Shown here: positions 44,255-52,927 of the stretch, piece by piece
How the letters are laid out: each line of letters opens with the position of its first letter
Position numbering within the stretch: position 1 is the first letter of the stretch
Assembly: GCF_014649735.1 (NCBI RefSeq)
Contig: NZ_BMTP01000011.1
Coordinates: forward strand, 124,001 to 188,000
Direction of reading: 5' to 3'
Length of the DNA stretch: 64,000 nucleotides
Source: Streptomyces lavendofoliae
GTDB taxonomy: Bacteria; Actinomycetota; Actinomycetes; Streptomycetales; Streptomycetaceae
Notes under the pieces: model-generated
What the model was told of the DNA's origin: nothing
Database searches by the model: none
What the model saw: only the letters and a program-made list of their open reading frames with translations
Program-made: the position numbers and the translations under genes

Positions 44255-44770
44255 ACCCCGTCGGCGGCACCGGTGAACCGGGATGATCGGTCGGCCCGCC
44301 CGACCCCCGGCGGCCCCCGTGGCACCCGGGACCACGGTCCACACCCACGTCGACGAGCCGGACGGCCTCCCCGACACCAGGGGCCGGCGGTGGGGCCGGG
44401 GGGCACGCCCGGTCACCGGCTCGTGATCGTCCACCGCCGTCGCCCCCGGACGGCCGGCGGGTGCGCGCGGACGGGAAGGTCCCGGGGCCCGCGCACAGCC
44501 TGACGGACGTGGTGGAGTTCCTCGGCCGGGCGGTACGTGAGGTGCCGGCGTACGAGGGCGGCACGCTCCCCGCTGACCGAGCGGAGGGGCGGTGGCCCGG
44601 CGGCCCCTACGGGTGGGTCCGGGTCCAGGTCCAGCCGCCCCGGTGAGCGCACCCCGGCCCCGCCGGTCGGCCGGGTGTGGACGACACATCGACCTGGCGA
44701 TCGACGAGCCCGGGGGGCCTCGGCTTCCGGCCACGCCGTCCGTGCTGGTGAGCGCCCCCGTCGTCCTCGT
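44255..44770. other. gene-poor stretch, one weak 61-residue frame
   Basis: 516 bases. The only coding-like frame is 44461-44646 plus strand (TDVVEFLGRAVREVPAYEGG...), without a convincing ribosome-binding site or known family; I do not call it a gene. The rest shows nothing. Confidence 0.4.
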
Positions 44771-46015
44771 TCACGCGCGGCCGGCCGGGTCCTGATCCGG
44801 GACGGCCTCTCGCCGCTCGGCCGGGGACTGCTTCGCGGCCGAGCGCTGTTCGTCACGGCTGTGGCGCTTGGTGATCCAAGCCACCACGGGTTCGGTGTAG
44901 CGGGCGGTCAAGGGCCCGATCACCACCAGGATCAGCACGTACGCGGTGGCCAGCGGGCCCAGCGCCGGTTCGATACCTGCGGTGACGGCGAGGCCGGCGA
45001 TGACGATGGAGAACTCGCCACGGGCCACCAGCGTCCCGCCGGCGCGCCAGCGTCCCTTGACACCGACGCCGGCGCGCTTCGCGGCCCAGTAGCCGGTGGC
45101 GATCTTCGTCAGGGCGGTGACGACGGCCAGCGCGAGGGCGGGCAGCAGCACGGGCGGGATGCTGGCCGGGTCGGTGTGCAGGCCGAAGAAGACGAAGAAC
45201 ACCGCGGCGAACAGGTCCCGCAGCGGGCTCAGCAGTGTGTGGGTGCCCTCGGCGACCTCGCCGGAGAGAGCGATGCCGACCAGGAAGGCGCCGACGGCCG
45301 CGGAGACCTGGAGCTGCTGGGCGATGCCCGCCACCAGCAGGGTCAGGCCGAGGACCACGAGAAGAAGCTTCTCGGGATCGTCGCTGGAGACGAAGCGGGA
45401 GATCAGCCGTCCGTAGCGGACGGCGACGAACAGCACCGCACCGGCGACGCCGAGCGCGATGGCCAGGGTGGCGCTGCCGGCCGCCAGGCTCACGCCGGCC
45501 AGCAGGGCGGTGACGATCGGCAGGTAGACGGCCATGGCGAGGTCTTCGAGGACCAGGATGCTGAGGATGACCGGGGTCTCGCGGTTGCCCAGGCGGCCCA
45601 GGTCGCCCATCACCTTGGCGATGACGCCGGACGAGGAGATCCAGGTGACGCCGGCGAGGACGACGGCGGCGACCGGGCCCCAGCCCATCAGCAGCGCGGC
45701 GGCGGCGCCCGGCAGGGCGTTCAGCGTGAAGTCGACCAGGCCGGCCGGATACTGGGTCTTGAGGTTGGAGACGAGGTCGCTGGCGGTGTACTCCAGCCCG
45801 AGCATCAGCAGGAGGAGGATGACACCGATCTCCGCGCCGATGGCGACGAACTCCTCGCTCGCGCCCAGCGGGAGCAGGCCGCCCGTGCCGAATGCGAGGC
45901 CGGCCAGCAGGTACAGCGGGATCGGGGAGAACTGGAGCCGGCCCGCGACCCGGCCGAGCAGGCCGAGACCGAGGATGATCGCGCCGAATTCGATCAGGAA
46001 GACCGCGGAGTGCAC
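44771..46015 (-). CDS. CPA2-type cation/proton antiporter (KefB/KhtU-like)
   Basis: 414 residues, about 12 membrane helices. Typical CPA2 segments are IGVILLLLMLGLEY (TM3), WISSSGVIAKVM and VILSILVLEDLAMAVYLPI, with the Asp of LED as the ion-binding residue, then FFVFFGLHTD and GEFSIVIAGLA. It exchanges K+ (or Na+) for H+. The upstream gene encodes a TrkA-C-type subunit 6 bases away, matching two-gene KhtTU systems that extrude K+ under alkaline or electrophile stress. No cytoplasmic TrkA-N domain is fused. Confidence 0.88.
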   Translation of the reverse strand: MHSAVFLIEFGAIILGLGLLGRVAGRLQFSPIPLYLLAGLAFGTGGLLPLGASEEFVAIGAEIGVILLLLMLGLEYTASDLVSNLKTQYPAGLVDFTLNALPGAAAALLMGWGPVAAVVLAGVTWISSSGVIAKVMGDLGRLGNRETPVILSILVLEDLAMAVYLPIVTALLAGVSLAAGSATLAIALGVAGAVLFVAVRYGRLISRFVSSDDPEKLLLVVLGLTLLVAGIAQQLQVSAAVGAFLVGIALSGEVAEGTHTLLSPLRDLFAAVFFVFFGLHTDPASIPPVLLPALALAVVTALTKIATGYWAAKRAGVGVKGRWRAGGTLVARGEFSIVIAGLAVTAGIEPALGPLATAYVLILVVIGPLTARYTEPVVAWITKRHSRDEQRSAAKQSPAERREAVPDQDPAGRA

Positions 46016-46021
46016 GGGCGA

Positions 46022-46507
46022 TCACTCCCGTCCGAGTATCGCGGCGGCCGCGTCGACGCCCTCGCGGGTGCCGATCACGATGAGGGTGTCCCCGCCGGCG
46101 AGCCGGAAGTCGGGCGCGGGGGAGGGACGGGCCTCGGCCCGGCGCAGGACAGCGACCACCGACACACCGGTCTCGGTGCGCATCCGGGTCTCACCCAGCA
46201 CCCGGCCGTTCCAGTACGAATGCGCGGACAGCTCGATCCGCTCGGCGACCAGGCCCAGTTCGGTGGTGTGGAGCAGGCTCGGACTGTGGTGGTCGGGCAT
46301 CAGCGCGTCGATCAGCGAGGTCGTCTCGGCTCCCGTCAGGTGCAGCGACTGCGCGCAGGCATCGGGGTCGTCGGCCCGGTAGACGTTCACCGTCCTTGTC
46401 CCGTCCCGATGGGCGATCACCGACAGGTGCCGGTGTTCGCGGGTGGTGAGGTCGTACTGGACCCCTATACCGGGCAGCGGTGTCGTACGCATCCGTGGAG
46501 CAGGCAC
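46022..46507 (-). CDS. TrkA-C/KhtT-like regulatory subunit of the antiporter
   Basis: 161 residues. The C-terminal ~80 residues form a TrkA-C domain (LGETRMRTETGVSVVAVLRRAEA, then FRLAGGDTLIVIGTREGVDAAAAIL). The N-terminal part starts with the KhtT-like pattern MRTTPLPGIGVQYDLTTREHRHLSVIAHRDG. It would gate the antiporter in response to pH or a nucleotide. The GTG at 46505-46507 has GAGGAGGG upstream; ATG 46492 is an alternative. Confidence 0.85.
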   Translation of the reverse strand: MPAPRMRTTPLPGIGVQYDLTTREHRHLSVIAHRDGTRTVNVYRADDPDACAQSLHLTGAETTSLIDALMPDHHSPSLLHTTELGLVAERIELSAHSYWNGRVLGETRMRTETGVSVVAVLRRAEARPSPAPDFRLAGGDTLIVIGTREGVDAAAAILGRE

Positions 46508-46890
46508 AGCCCACCCTCCTCTGTTCGGTCTTTGCGACGGCGGCGAAGTGCGGCGGGACCGGGCAGGTGACCCGGTGCGGCAAGGGATCATGTTGCCAGG
46601 TGTGACGGAGGGCCGGGCTACGGGTGCCGGGCACGGAAACCGGCGGTGCGGCGGGACGCCTGCCGTACGCCCACCGGCTCGGCTCGGCCGCCGCGCCCGG
46701 GACGGGGGAGGCTCCCCGTGTCCGGCCGCCCGCGCGCCTGCCGAGCAGGCCGTCACCGCCGCGCGGCACGGTCCCCGTGCGCGTCACGGCGGCGTCGGCG
46801 TCCAGCCGGACGCTGCGAGCAACGGTCCGGCTTGTACGCTGGCGGGGCGACGTGCGCCCGCGGGGTCACGGGAAAGGGTGGGTGGTCACG
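46508..46890. other. divergent intergenic region
   Basis: 383 bases between the antiporter pair (minus) and the MEDS-STAS gene (plus). Open frames that continue upstream of 46891 have no ribosome-binding site. No clear promoter or repeat found. Confidence 0.5.
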
Positions 46891-47760
46891 ATGCGGGTGC
46901 CCGCTGCTGAGGGCATGGAGTCGGCCGCCGACAGGCATACGGCCGCTATTTTTTCCACCGACGCCGAGTGGGCCGACCACCTCGTGGCTTTCGTTCGCGC
47001 GGGGCTGGAGCACGGCGAACAGGTTCAGTATTTCGCGGACGCTACCGAGCCCGGCCAGGTCATGCGCACACTCACGGATCGGGGCGTCGACGCGGCGTCC
47101 GCCGTGCGGCGCGGACAGTTCGTGGTGACCACCGCCGCCGAGACGTACCTGACCGGCGGCCGCTTCGATCCCGACGCCATGATCGAGCTGTGGCGGGTGG
47201 CTGTGGAATCGGCCGCGTCGCGGGGGCACCGGGCCCTGCGGGCCATCGGTGAGATGTCCTGGGCGGTCCGTGACATCGCCGGTGCCGATCGTCTGCTCGA
47301 GTACGAACTGCGCATTCACCAGGAAGTCTTCGAGCGCCTGCCCTTGACGGCATCCTGCTTCTACGACCAGCGCGTCGTGCCGCACGACGCACTCGAAGTG
47401 CTGGCGGGAGCACATCTGACGCGGGTCGGCGCGAGCAGCGCTGCCGGCCCTGCCCCGAGCGTTGCCGTCGCTCCTCTGTCCGACCGGCCCGGTTTGCGAC
47501 TCTCCGGATCGGCCGGCTACGAGAGTCGTCGTACGGTGGAGTCCGCGGCAGCCGCCCTGGCCGGGTCCCCGACGGAACAGGTGACCCTGGACCTGTCGGC
47601 CCTCGATCACCTCGACGTCGCCGCACTGGCCGACATCGCCCAGGCCGCGATGCGGCGGCTTCCCGCACGTGTCCACGTCCTCGGAGCGCCGCCCGCGCTG
47701 ACCCGGATGCTGCACTTCTTTCCCGAACTGGCATCGGGCCTGGAGGTGACCGGCCGATGA
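46891..47760 (+). CDS. MEDS-domain sensor fused to an STAS domain lacking the phospho-serine
   Basis: 289 residues. The N-terminal MEDS (DcmR-like) domain covers ~15-170 (HTAAIFSTDAEWADHLVAFVRAGLEHGEQV, IGEMSWAVRD, CFYDQRVVPHDALEVL in blocks). The C-terminal STAS domain (~200-289) reads VTLDLSALDHLDVAALADIA, with Val243 where anti-anti-sigma factors have Ser. It may therefore bind its partner constitutively, independent of phosphorylation. Its stop overlaps the next gene start by 4 bases (ATGA), so it is coupled to an anti-sigma ATPase that also carries MEDS. Confidence 0.83.
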   Translation: MRVPAAEGMESAADRHTAAIFSTDAEWADHLVAFVRAGLEHGEQVQYFADATEPGQVMRTLTDRGVDAASAVRRGQFVVTTAAETYLTGGRFDPDAMIELWRVAVESAASRGHRALRAIGEMSWAVRDIAGADRLLEYELRIHQEVFERLPLTASCFYDQRVVPHDALEVLAGAHLTRVGASSAAGPAPSVAVAPLSDRPGLRLSGSAGYESRRTVESAAAALAGSPTEQVTLDLSALDHLDVAALADIAQAAMRRLPARVHVLGAPPALTRMLHFFPELASGLEVTGR

Positions 47761-48710
47761 CGGCAGCCACACACCTGCCCTCCCATCCGGAGCAGGGAGC
47801 GACCTTTCACCACCCGGCTCTCTTCTACACGACCGAAGAGGACTACCTGAACGGCGTGGGAGACTTCGTCCGCGCCGCGCTCCTGGAGGACCGGCCGGTA
47901 CTCGTCGCTGTGCCGGATGAGCGTCTGCGGCTCCTGAAGGACAGCCTGGGGGCCGACCGGCCGGGCGTCACCTGGGTCGACATGCGGGACGCCGGCCGGA
48001 ACCCCGGACGCATCCTGTCGATGTTGCAGGCGTTCGCCGACCGGAGTGGCGATCGGCATCCGTTCCTGGTGGGCGAGCCGATATGGGTGGGGCGCAGCGC
48101 CGCGGAGGTCCGTGAGGCCACCCGCCACGAGGCACTGATCAACCTCGCGTTCGCTCACCGCGACGCCACCATCCTGTGCCCGTACGACAGCGCGCTTCCG
48201 CGGCGGGTGCTGGCGCTGGCACACCGCACCCATCCGGTCATCGGCGGTCCCGGCGAGTACCGGCCCAGTCCGGCGAACCTGGACCCTCACGGCGTGTGCC
48301 GGGACTGCGACACGACGCTGCCCGAACCGGAGGACCCGGTCGTCCTGCGCTTCGCGGAGCACGACCTCGCCGTCGCCCGGGACACGGCCACGCACTGGGC
48401 CGAGGCGGCGGGACTGGCACCGGCCCGCCGCACCGACTGGCTCCTGGCCGTCAGCGAGGCGACCAGCAATTCGGTCCGGCACGGCGGCGGGGAGGGGACG
48501 CTACGACTGTGGCGTACGTCGGACACCCTGATCGCCGAAACCCGCGACCGCGGCAGGATGACCGACTTGCTCGTGGGCCGGCGGCGTCCCGATCCCTTCT
48601 CCGCGGCCGGCGGCCGGGGCGTGTGGATGATGCACCAGCTTTGCGACCTGGTGGAGACGCGCACGCTCCACTCGGGCTTCGTCGTACGCCTGCACATGAC
48701 GCTGGAGTGA
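47757..48710 (+). CDS. MEDS-domain anti-sigma factor (RsbA/RsbW-like ATPase)
   Basis: 317 residues: MEDS domain (~15-165; HHPALFYTTEEDYLNGVGDFVRAAL, CPYDSALPRRVLALAHRTHP) followed by a GHKL anti-sigma ATPase (~190-317) with N-box VSEATSNSVRHGGG, TRDRGRM and the G2-like GRGVWMMHQLCD. A CRDCDTT cysteine pair in the linker could bind metal or sense redox. MEDS domains are thought to sense hydrocarbons or small molecules. Coupled to the MEDS-STAS gene, it forms an antagonist pair. Confidence 0.85.
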   Translation: MTAATHLPSHPEQGATFHHPALFYTTEEDYLNGVGDFVRAALLEDRPVLVAVPDERLRLLKDSLGADRPGVTWVDMRDAGRNPGRILSMLQAFADRSGDRHPFLVGEPIWVGRSAAEVREATRHEALINLAFAHRDATILCPYDSALPRRVLALAHRTHPVIGGPGEYRPSPANLDPHGVCRDCDTTLPEPEDPVVLRFAEHDLAVARDTATHWAEAAGLAPARRTDWLLAVSEATSNSVRHGGGEGTLRLWRTSDTLIAETRDRGRMTDLLVGRRRPDPFSAAGGRGVWMMHQLCDLVETRTLHSGFVVRLHMTLE

Positions 48711-48917
48711 TCCCTCCCCGGGCGGTGCCGTCCCCCGTCGAACGGGGCGGCGCGGCCTGCGAGCGTGGCGGCAGCGGCCGTCGACAGTGCTCACGCCGCC
48801 GGGACACTCCCGCTCCCGTCCGCGTGCTCGGCGCCCTCGTCATCTCCGACGCTTACCGGGTCGATGACGGGGCACGAGGAGGACACCGAAGGTCGGGGAT
48901 CAACTGAGGGAGCTGCC

Positions 48918-49178
48918 TTGTCATTCCTGTGGGCCATCATCGCGGGACTCATCATCGGCCTGCTGGCCAAGCTCGTGCTGCCCGGACGCCAGCCCATTCC
49001 CCTGTGGCTGACCGTTCTGCTGGGTATCGTCGGCGCCGTCGGCGGCAACGCGCTCGCCACTGCCTTCGGTGTCCGTGACACCGGTGGCATCGACTGGATC
49101 CGCCACATCTTCCAGATCGGCATCGCCGCCGCCCTCATTGCCGTGGTCACTCCTCTGTGGGGCCGGCGACACGCCTGA
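48918..49178 (+). CDS. GlsB/YeaQ/YmgE family small membrane protein
   Basis: 86 residues with three hydrophobic segments and the family pattern: LWAIIAGLIIGLLAKLVLPGRQ, then LTVLLGIVGAVGGNALATAFG and FQIGIAAALIAVVTPLWGRR. These are stress-associated inner-membrane proteins, often controlled by general stress sigma factors. The start is TTG at 48918-48920 with GAGGGAG six bases before; no ATG or GTG in frame gives a plausible start. A strong terminator follows at 49200. Confidence 0.85.
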   Translation: MSFLWAIIAGLIIGLLAKLVLPGRQPIPLWLTVLLGIVGAVGGNALATAFGVRDTGGIDWIRHIFQIGIAAALIAVVTPLWGRRHA

Positions 49179-49199
49179 CACCTGAGCCCGACGTCTCCG

Positions 49200-49236
49200 C
49201 CGAAGCCCCGCCCGGCCCCGCCGCGCGGGGCTTCGG
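49200..49236 (+). terminator. intrinsic terminator of the GlsB-like gene
   Basis: CCGAAGCCCCGC at 49200-49211 pairs perfectly with GCGGGGCTTCGG at 49225-49236 (12-base stem, 13-base loop), 21 bases after the stop codon. Confidence 0.75.
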
Positions 49237-50041
49237 CGTGGGGAGAGCCCGGCGGGACCGCCGCCCGCCACGGCGCGGGCGGTAGCGCGAGGGCGAGGCG
49301 GTCGCTGCGGGCCCGGTGTCGGTGGTGGCGAGGCGTACCGCCCCGCCACCTGCCGGTGGCCGACCTCGACTCCGCCGTCGAGGAGGCGGTGGGCGCAGCC
49401 GCCGAGGTGGTGACACCCGAGGCGCGGACGCCACGGCAGGTCGGCGACGGACCGCGCTCGCAGCACGCCAGTTCGGATCGGCCCACTCTCCTACGTCCGA
49501 AACGGATGGCATAGGCGGTCGTCAGGCCAGCGCCGCCGGGACGTCTACCGCGCGGCCGGTCTCGGTCACGGCGTCGAGCGCGCGACCGTGCGTCGGCTCG
49601 ACCGCCACGCACCGACCCCCGGACCCTCGTGCGGCCCTGACCACACACCTCGGACAGCGGGCGGCCGAGCGGACCACCGCTCGCCTGCCCCGCTGCTGTG
49701 CATGCGTCGACCAGCCGCGCGGGGCCGGGAGTGGCGGCCGAGGGCGCGTACCACCCGAGTCCGGACGGCGGGGGACGGCCGCTCGACCGGGGGTGGGCAG
49801 AGGCGGACGAGGTGGTCGATCGCGGTCACCGGAGGAACGCCGCCCGGTACGGACACGAGGGACTCGGACGTACGAGCTAAGGGTGATGGCCACCCGTATC
49901 AGCCGGTCAGGTTCCGCCGCGCTGTCAGACTCGAAAGAGACGCGCCGGTGGGGCGTGAGGCGAGGCGGGGGCGGCGAGACAGGGTGGGCGTGACCGAGCG
50001 CGGTGGACGGGTCGTGCCACTCCGGCGGGGCGGGGCCGGAC
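49237..50041. other. gene-poor stretch
   Basis: 805 bases, the longest gap in the window. Open frames exist in several phases on both strands but are Arg/Pro/Ala-rich, have no domain similarity and no ribosome-binding site. I see no gene, RNA or repeat. Confidence 0.55.
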
Positions 50042-50920
50042 GTGACTGACTACAGCGCCCCGCGGCCGCGCGCGACGACGAGGGACCAACCGGACGGGCG
50101 ACAGTACGGCGACGGGTCCGGCGGGCAGCGACAGGGCGACGGGCCGGTCCGGGAACGGTGGAGCGGGGGGCCGGGCGAGCAGCGGCGCGGCGGTGAACCG
50201 GCGAACGCGCTGCCGTTGCACGTGGCCTGCGTGATGGACGGCAACGGTCGGTGGGCACAGCAGCGTTCGCTTCCCCGTACGGCGGGCCATCGGGCCGCCG
50301 AGACCACCGTCATCGATGTCATCGAGGCGGCCCGGACCGCCGGCGTCGGGTGGCTCAGTCTGTACGCCTTCTCCACTGAGAACTGGAGCCGCCCCGGCGC
50401 CGAGGTCGACTACTTGCTGCGCCTGGTCCGGCAGGTCGTGCGGAAGCATGCGACGCTGCTCCTCGCCCGCGGCATCCGCTGTCGCTTCCTTGGGGTCGCC
50501 GACCCGCGCATTCCCCCTGAACTGGCCCGCGACTTCGACGACCTGACCACGCTGACCGCCGACAACCGGGGGATGACGCTGACCGTCGCCTTCGACCACG
50601 GCGGGCGCCGGGACATCGTCGAGGCCGCAAGGTCGCTGATCCGCAGCGGGACGCCCGCCGACGAGGTGACCGAGCAGCTCTTCGCGGACCACCTGCCGTT
50701 CCCCGACACCCCCGACGTGGACCTGGTCATCCGCACCTCCGGCGAGCAGCGCATCTCCAACTTCATGCTCTGGCAGGTCGCCTACGCCGAGTGGGTCTTC
50801 CCCGAGGTGCTCTGGCCGGACTTCCGGGCCCCCGACTTCCTCGCCTGCCTGCACACCTACCGGTGCCGCGACCGCCGCTACGGCGGCGTGGCGCCTCGGA
50901 CGGACGGAGACCCATCATGA
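50042..50920 (+). CDS. cis-prenyltransferase (isoprenyl diphosphate synthase, UppS family)
   Basis: About 292 residues: a ~55-residue Gly/Arg-rich N-terminal extension and then a complete family core with CVMDGNGRWAQQRSLPR (catalytic Asp), GHRAAETTV, LYAFSTENW, and the C-terminal VIRTSGEQRISNFMLWQVAYAEW. It condenses isopentenyl diphosphate units in cis on an allylic primer; chain length cannot be read from sequence. Streptomyces genomes encode housekeeping UppS as well, and this copy is coupled to a DUF2236/EF-hand gene (ATGA overlap), so it is probably a specialised paralogue. GTG 50042 is one of several possible starts. Confidence 0.85.
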   Translation: MTDYSAPRPRATTRDQPDGRQYGDGSGGQRQGDGPVRERWSGGPGEQRRGGEPANALPLHVACVMDGNGRWAQQRSLPRTAGHRAAETTVIDVIEAARTAGVGWLSLYAFSTENWSRPGAEVDYLLRLVRQVVRKHATLLLARGIRCRFLGVADPRIPPELARDFDDLTTLTADNRGMTLTVAFDHGGRRDIVEAARSLIRSGTPADEVTEQLFADHLPFPDTPDVDLVIRTSGEQRISNFMLWQVAYAEWVFPEVLWPDFRAPDFLACLHTYRCRDRRYGGVAPRTDGDPS

Positions 50921-52386
50921 CGACCGGAAACACGGGAACGGCCGACGAGGCGCCCCTGTTCGGCCCGGAATCGCAGTTCCACACCTTCTTCGACGATCCG
51001 CGCTGGGCCCTGGCCATGATCCGCGCCACGGTGCTGGAAGCCGCTCACCCACAGATCGGCGCCGCCCTCCTCGACAACTCGACCTTCGTCGCCCACCCCT
51101 GGCGGCGGCTCCGCAACACCTTCCTCAGCATGCGGCGCATGTTCGGTGCCGACCCGGCGGTACGCGAACGCGAGGCCGCCCGGCTCAACCGGCTGCACGC
51201 CCGCATGAGCGGCTCCGATTCCCGTGGCCGTGCCTACGACGCGATGGACCGCGCGACCCGCGCCTGGGTGGTCGCCACCCTCTTCGAGAGCGCCGTCACC
51301 ATGTGCCGGCTGAGCGGCCAGCCGCTCGACCAGGACACGATGGAGCGGATGTACGCGGAGTACCGGCAGTTCCTCGCCGCGCTCGACGGCGACGCCGGGG
51401 AACTCCCCGACGACCTGCACGACTTCTGGCGGTACTTCGACCGGGTCGTCGAGGACGAACTGGAGAACACGGAGGCGGCCCGCGTCATCCTCTACCGGCT
51501 CTTCGACCACCTGCCCGCCCCCGCGCTGCTCGACGGCGCACCAACGCTTTGGGCGGCCGGCCGGGCCGTCGCCGGTCCGCTCCTCGGCGCGATCACCGTC
51601 GCCTCGCTCCCCGAGCCGTACCGGCGCCGGGCCGGCCTGCCGGAGATGCCCGGCGCGCCGACCCTCATGCAGGGCGCCTACCTCGCCGCCGGGCTCACCC
51701 GTTTCCTGCCCGCAGGCTGGATCAACGCGGAGAGCATCATCGAAATCCTCTCGCTCGCGCCCGACAGCGACGACCCCCGCGCCCGGACCGTGGCCGCCCT
51801 GCACGCCCGCATGAAGCGGGCGTCGGCCCTGATCCGCCTCGTCACACCGCTGGGCGGCGACGCCGACCCCGGTCCCGGCCCGGCACCCTCGGCGGGCACA
51901 GGAGAGGGCCGGCGTTCGGCGGATGAGTTCTTCCGCCAGGTGCTGGACCAGACCGGTGACGGCCACCTCGACTGGCCCGACCTCGCCGCCATGGCCCGCG
52001 AACTCTCCACCCGCCTCGACCTGGACGAACCCGAGGAGACCCGTCTCTATGACGCCTTCGCGGCCTGGTGGCGAGAGCTCCAGGCCGCCCTCGACACGGA
52101 CGGCGACGGCCGCGTCAGCGCCGCCGAGTACGCCGCCGCCGTCCCCTCCCTGGCCGGACCCGCGCTCATCCGCGTCGCCGAGGTACTCTTCGACGCCACC
52201 GACAAGGACGGCAGCGGGACCATCGACGCGGACGAGTACCGAGCTCTCTTCCGCACCGCCTTCCACCGCGACCTGACCGCCACCGACGGCGCCTACGGCC
52301 GGAGCGTCTTCGTGGGCGAATTCCTCTCCTTCATGTCGGGCCGGCGTACGAGCGCCCCGTACGACCCCCTCCTCGCCGACGCCTAG
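50917..52386 (+). CDS. DUF2236 (MpaB/Lcp-like oxygenase) protein fused to EF-hands
   Basis: 489 residues. DUF2236 covers ~15-300: HPQIGAALLDNSTF (~44-57), YDAMDRATRAWVVATLFES (~107-125) and WRYFDRVVEDEL. The family includes latex-clearing protein and MpaB'-type heme enzymes. The usual WVHA histidine is Val here (RAWVVAT). The C-terminal third (~335-480) is calerythrin-like, with three good calcium loops at 344-355 (DQTGDGHLDWPD), 393-404 (DTDGDGRVSAAE) and 429-440 (DKDGSGTIDADE) and a degenerate fourth near 457. The start overlaps the prenyltransferase stop by 4 bases. A role in cleaving or oxidising the prenyl product is inferred. Confidence 0.85.
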   Translation: MTTGNTGTADEAPLFGPESQFHTFFDDPRWALAMIRATVLEAAHPQIGAALLDNSTFVAHPWRRLRNTFLSMRRMFGADPAVREREAARLNRLHARMSGSDSRGRAYDAMDRATRAWVVATLFESAVTMCRLSGQPLDQDTMERMYAEYRQFLAALDGDAGELPDDLHDFWRYFDRVVEDELENTEAARVILYRLFDHLPAPALLDGAPTLWAAGRAVAGPLLGAITVASLPEPYRRRAGLPEMPGAPTLMQGAYLAAGLTRFLPAGWINAESIIEILSLAPDSDDPRARTVAALHARMKRASALIRLVTPLGGDADPGPGPAPSAGTGEGRRSADEFFRQVLDQTGDGHLDWPDLAAMARELSTRLDLDEPEETRLYDAFAAWWRELQAALDTDGDGRVSAAEYAAAVPSLAGPALIRVAEVLFDATDKDGSGTIDADEYRALFRTAFHRDLTATDGAYGRSVFVGEFLSFMSGRRTSAPYDPLLADA

Positions 52387-52591
52387 GACTTGTCCGGAAG
52401 CGGCTGTGGCGTCGGGACCGTGCGCGGACCGGCCGCGAGGGCCCGCCGCCGCTTCTGGGCGCCGCGCCCGTACCTCGGTGTGCCAGGGGTGGCAGGTTGT
52501 GCGCCATATGGGTTCCCCCTCCGTGCACGGCCGGGGCGCGCCCACACCGCAGGACACAAGGGTCGATGCCCGGGCGGCGGAGCAGGACTGA

Positions 52592-52830
52592 TCACCCTGC
52601 CTGCAGGACGGACCCCGGGTTCATAGCCGCCACGCACTGCGCCGCCAGGTCGGTCGGGTAGTGGAGCGGGTGGAACAGCACAACGGCTTCCGCGGCGGCG
52701 CCCGATGCGTTCCGAGCGCATACCGGGGCTCTCCGTGAGGTGACCCGCGGCGTCCCATACGACCAGCTCGCCGTCCGGCTCGTTCGCATCCGGTCGTCCT
52801 CCACCGGGCTGTAGAGGGGGTGCCGGGGCA
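52592..52830 (-). pseudogene. possible frameshifted gene remnant
   Basis: On the minus strand one frame reads NEPDGELVVWDAAGHLTE and another, further on, reads EAVVLFHPLHYPTDLAAQCV followed by AAMNPGSVLQAG and a stop. Both blocks look protein-like while the connecting parts are Arg/Ser-rich, so a single frameshift in an old gene would explain them. I do not recognise the family. The remainder of 52387-52927 shows nothing else. Confidence 0.35.
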
Positions 52831-52927
52831 CTGGGATACTGCCGGGTCGGCAACCGTCGGCTACTTGCCCCTTCAGGAAGGCCCTTTGCGGTCCTGCCCT
52901 GATGCATTCACGCTGAGGTGTACGGTC

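Noticed and set aside
44537-46570. A 677-codon plus-strand frame rich in Gly, Asp, Glu and Gln
   Set aside because: Antisense to the antiporter and its regulatory subunit; composition reflects reversed hydrophobic codons.
49237-50041. Several open frames of 100-220 codons
   Set aside because: All Arg/Pro/Ala-rich, overlapping in many phases, no start signals or family features.
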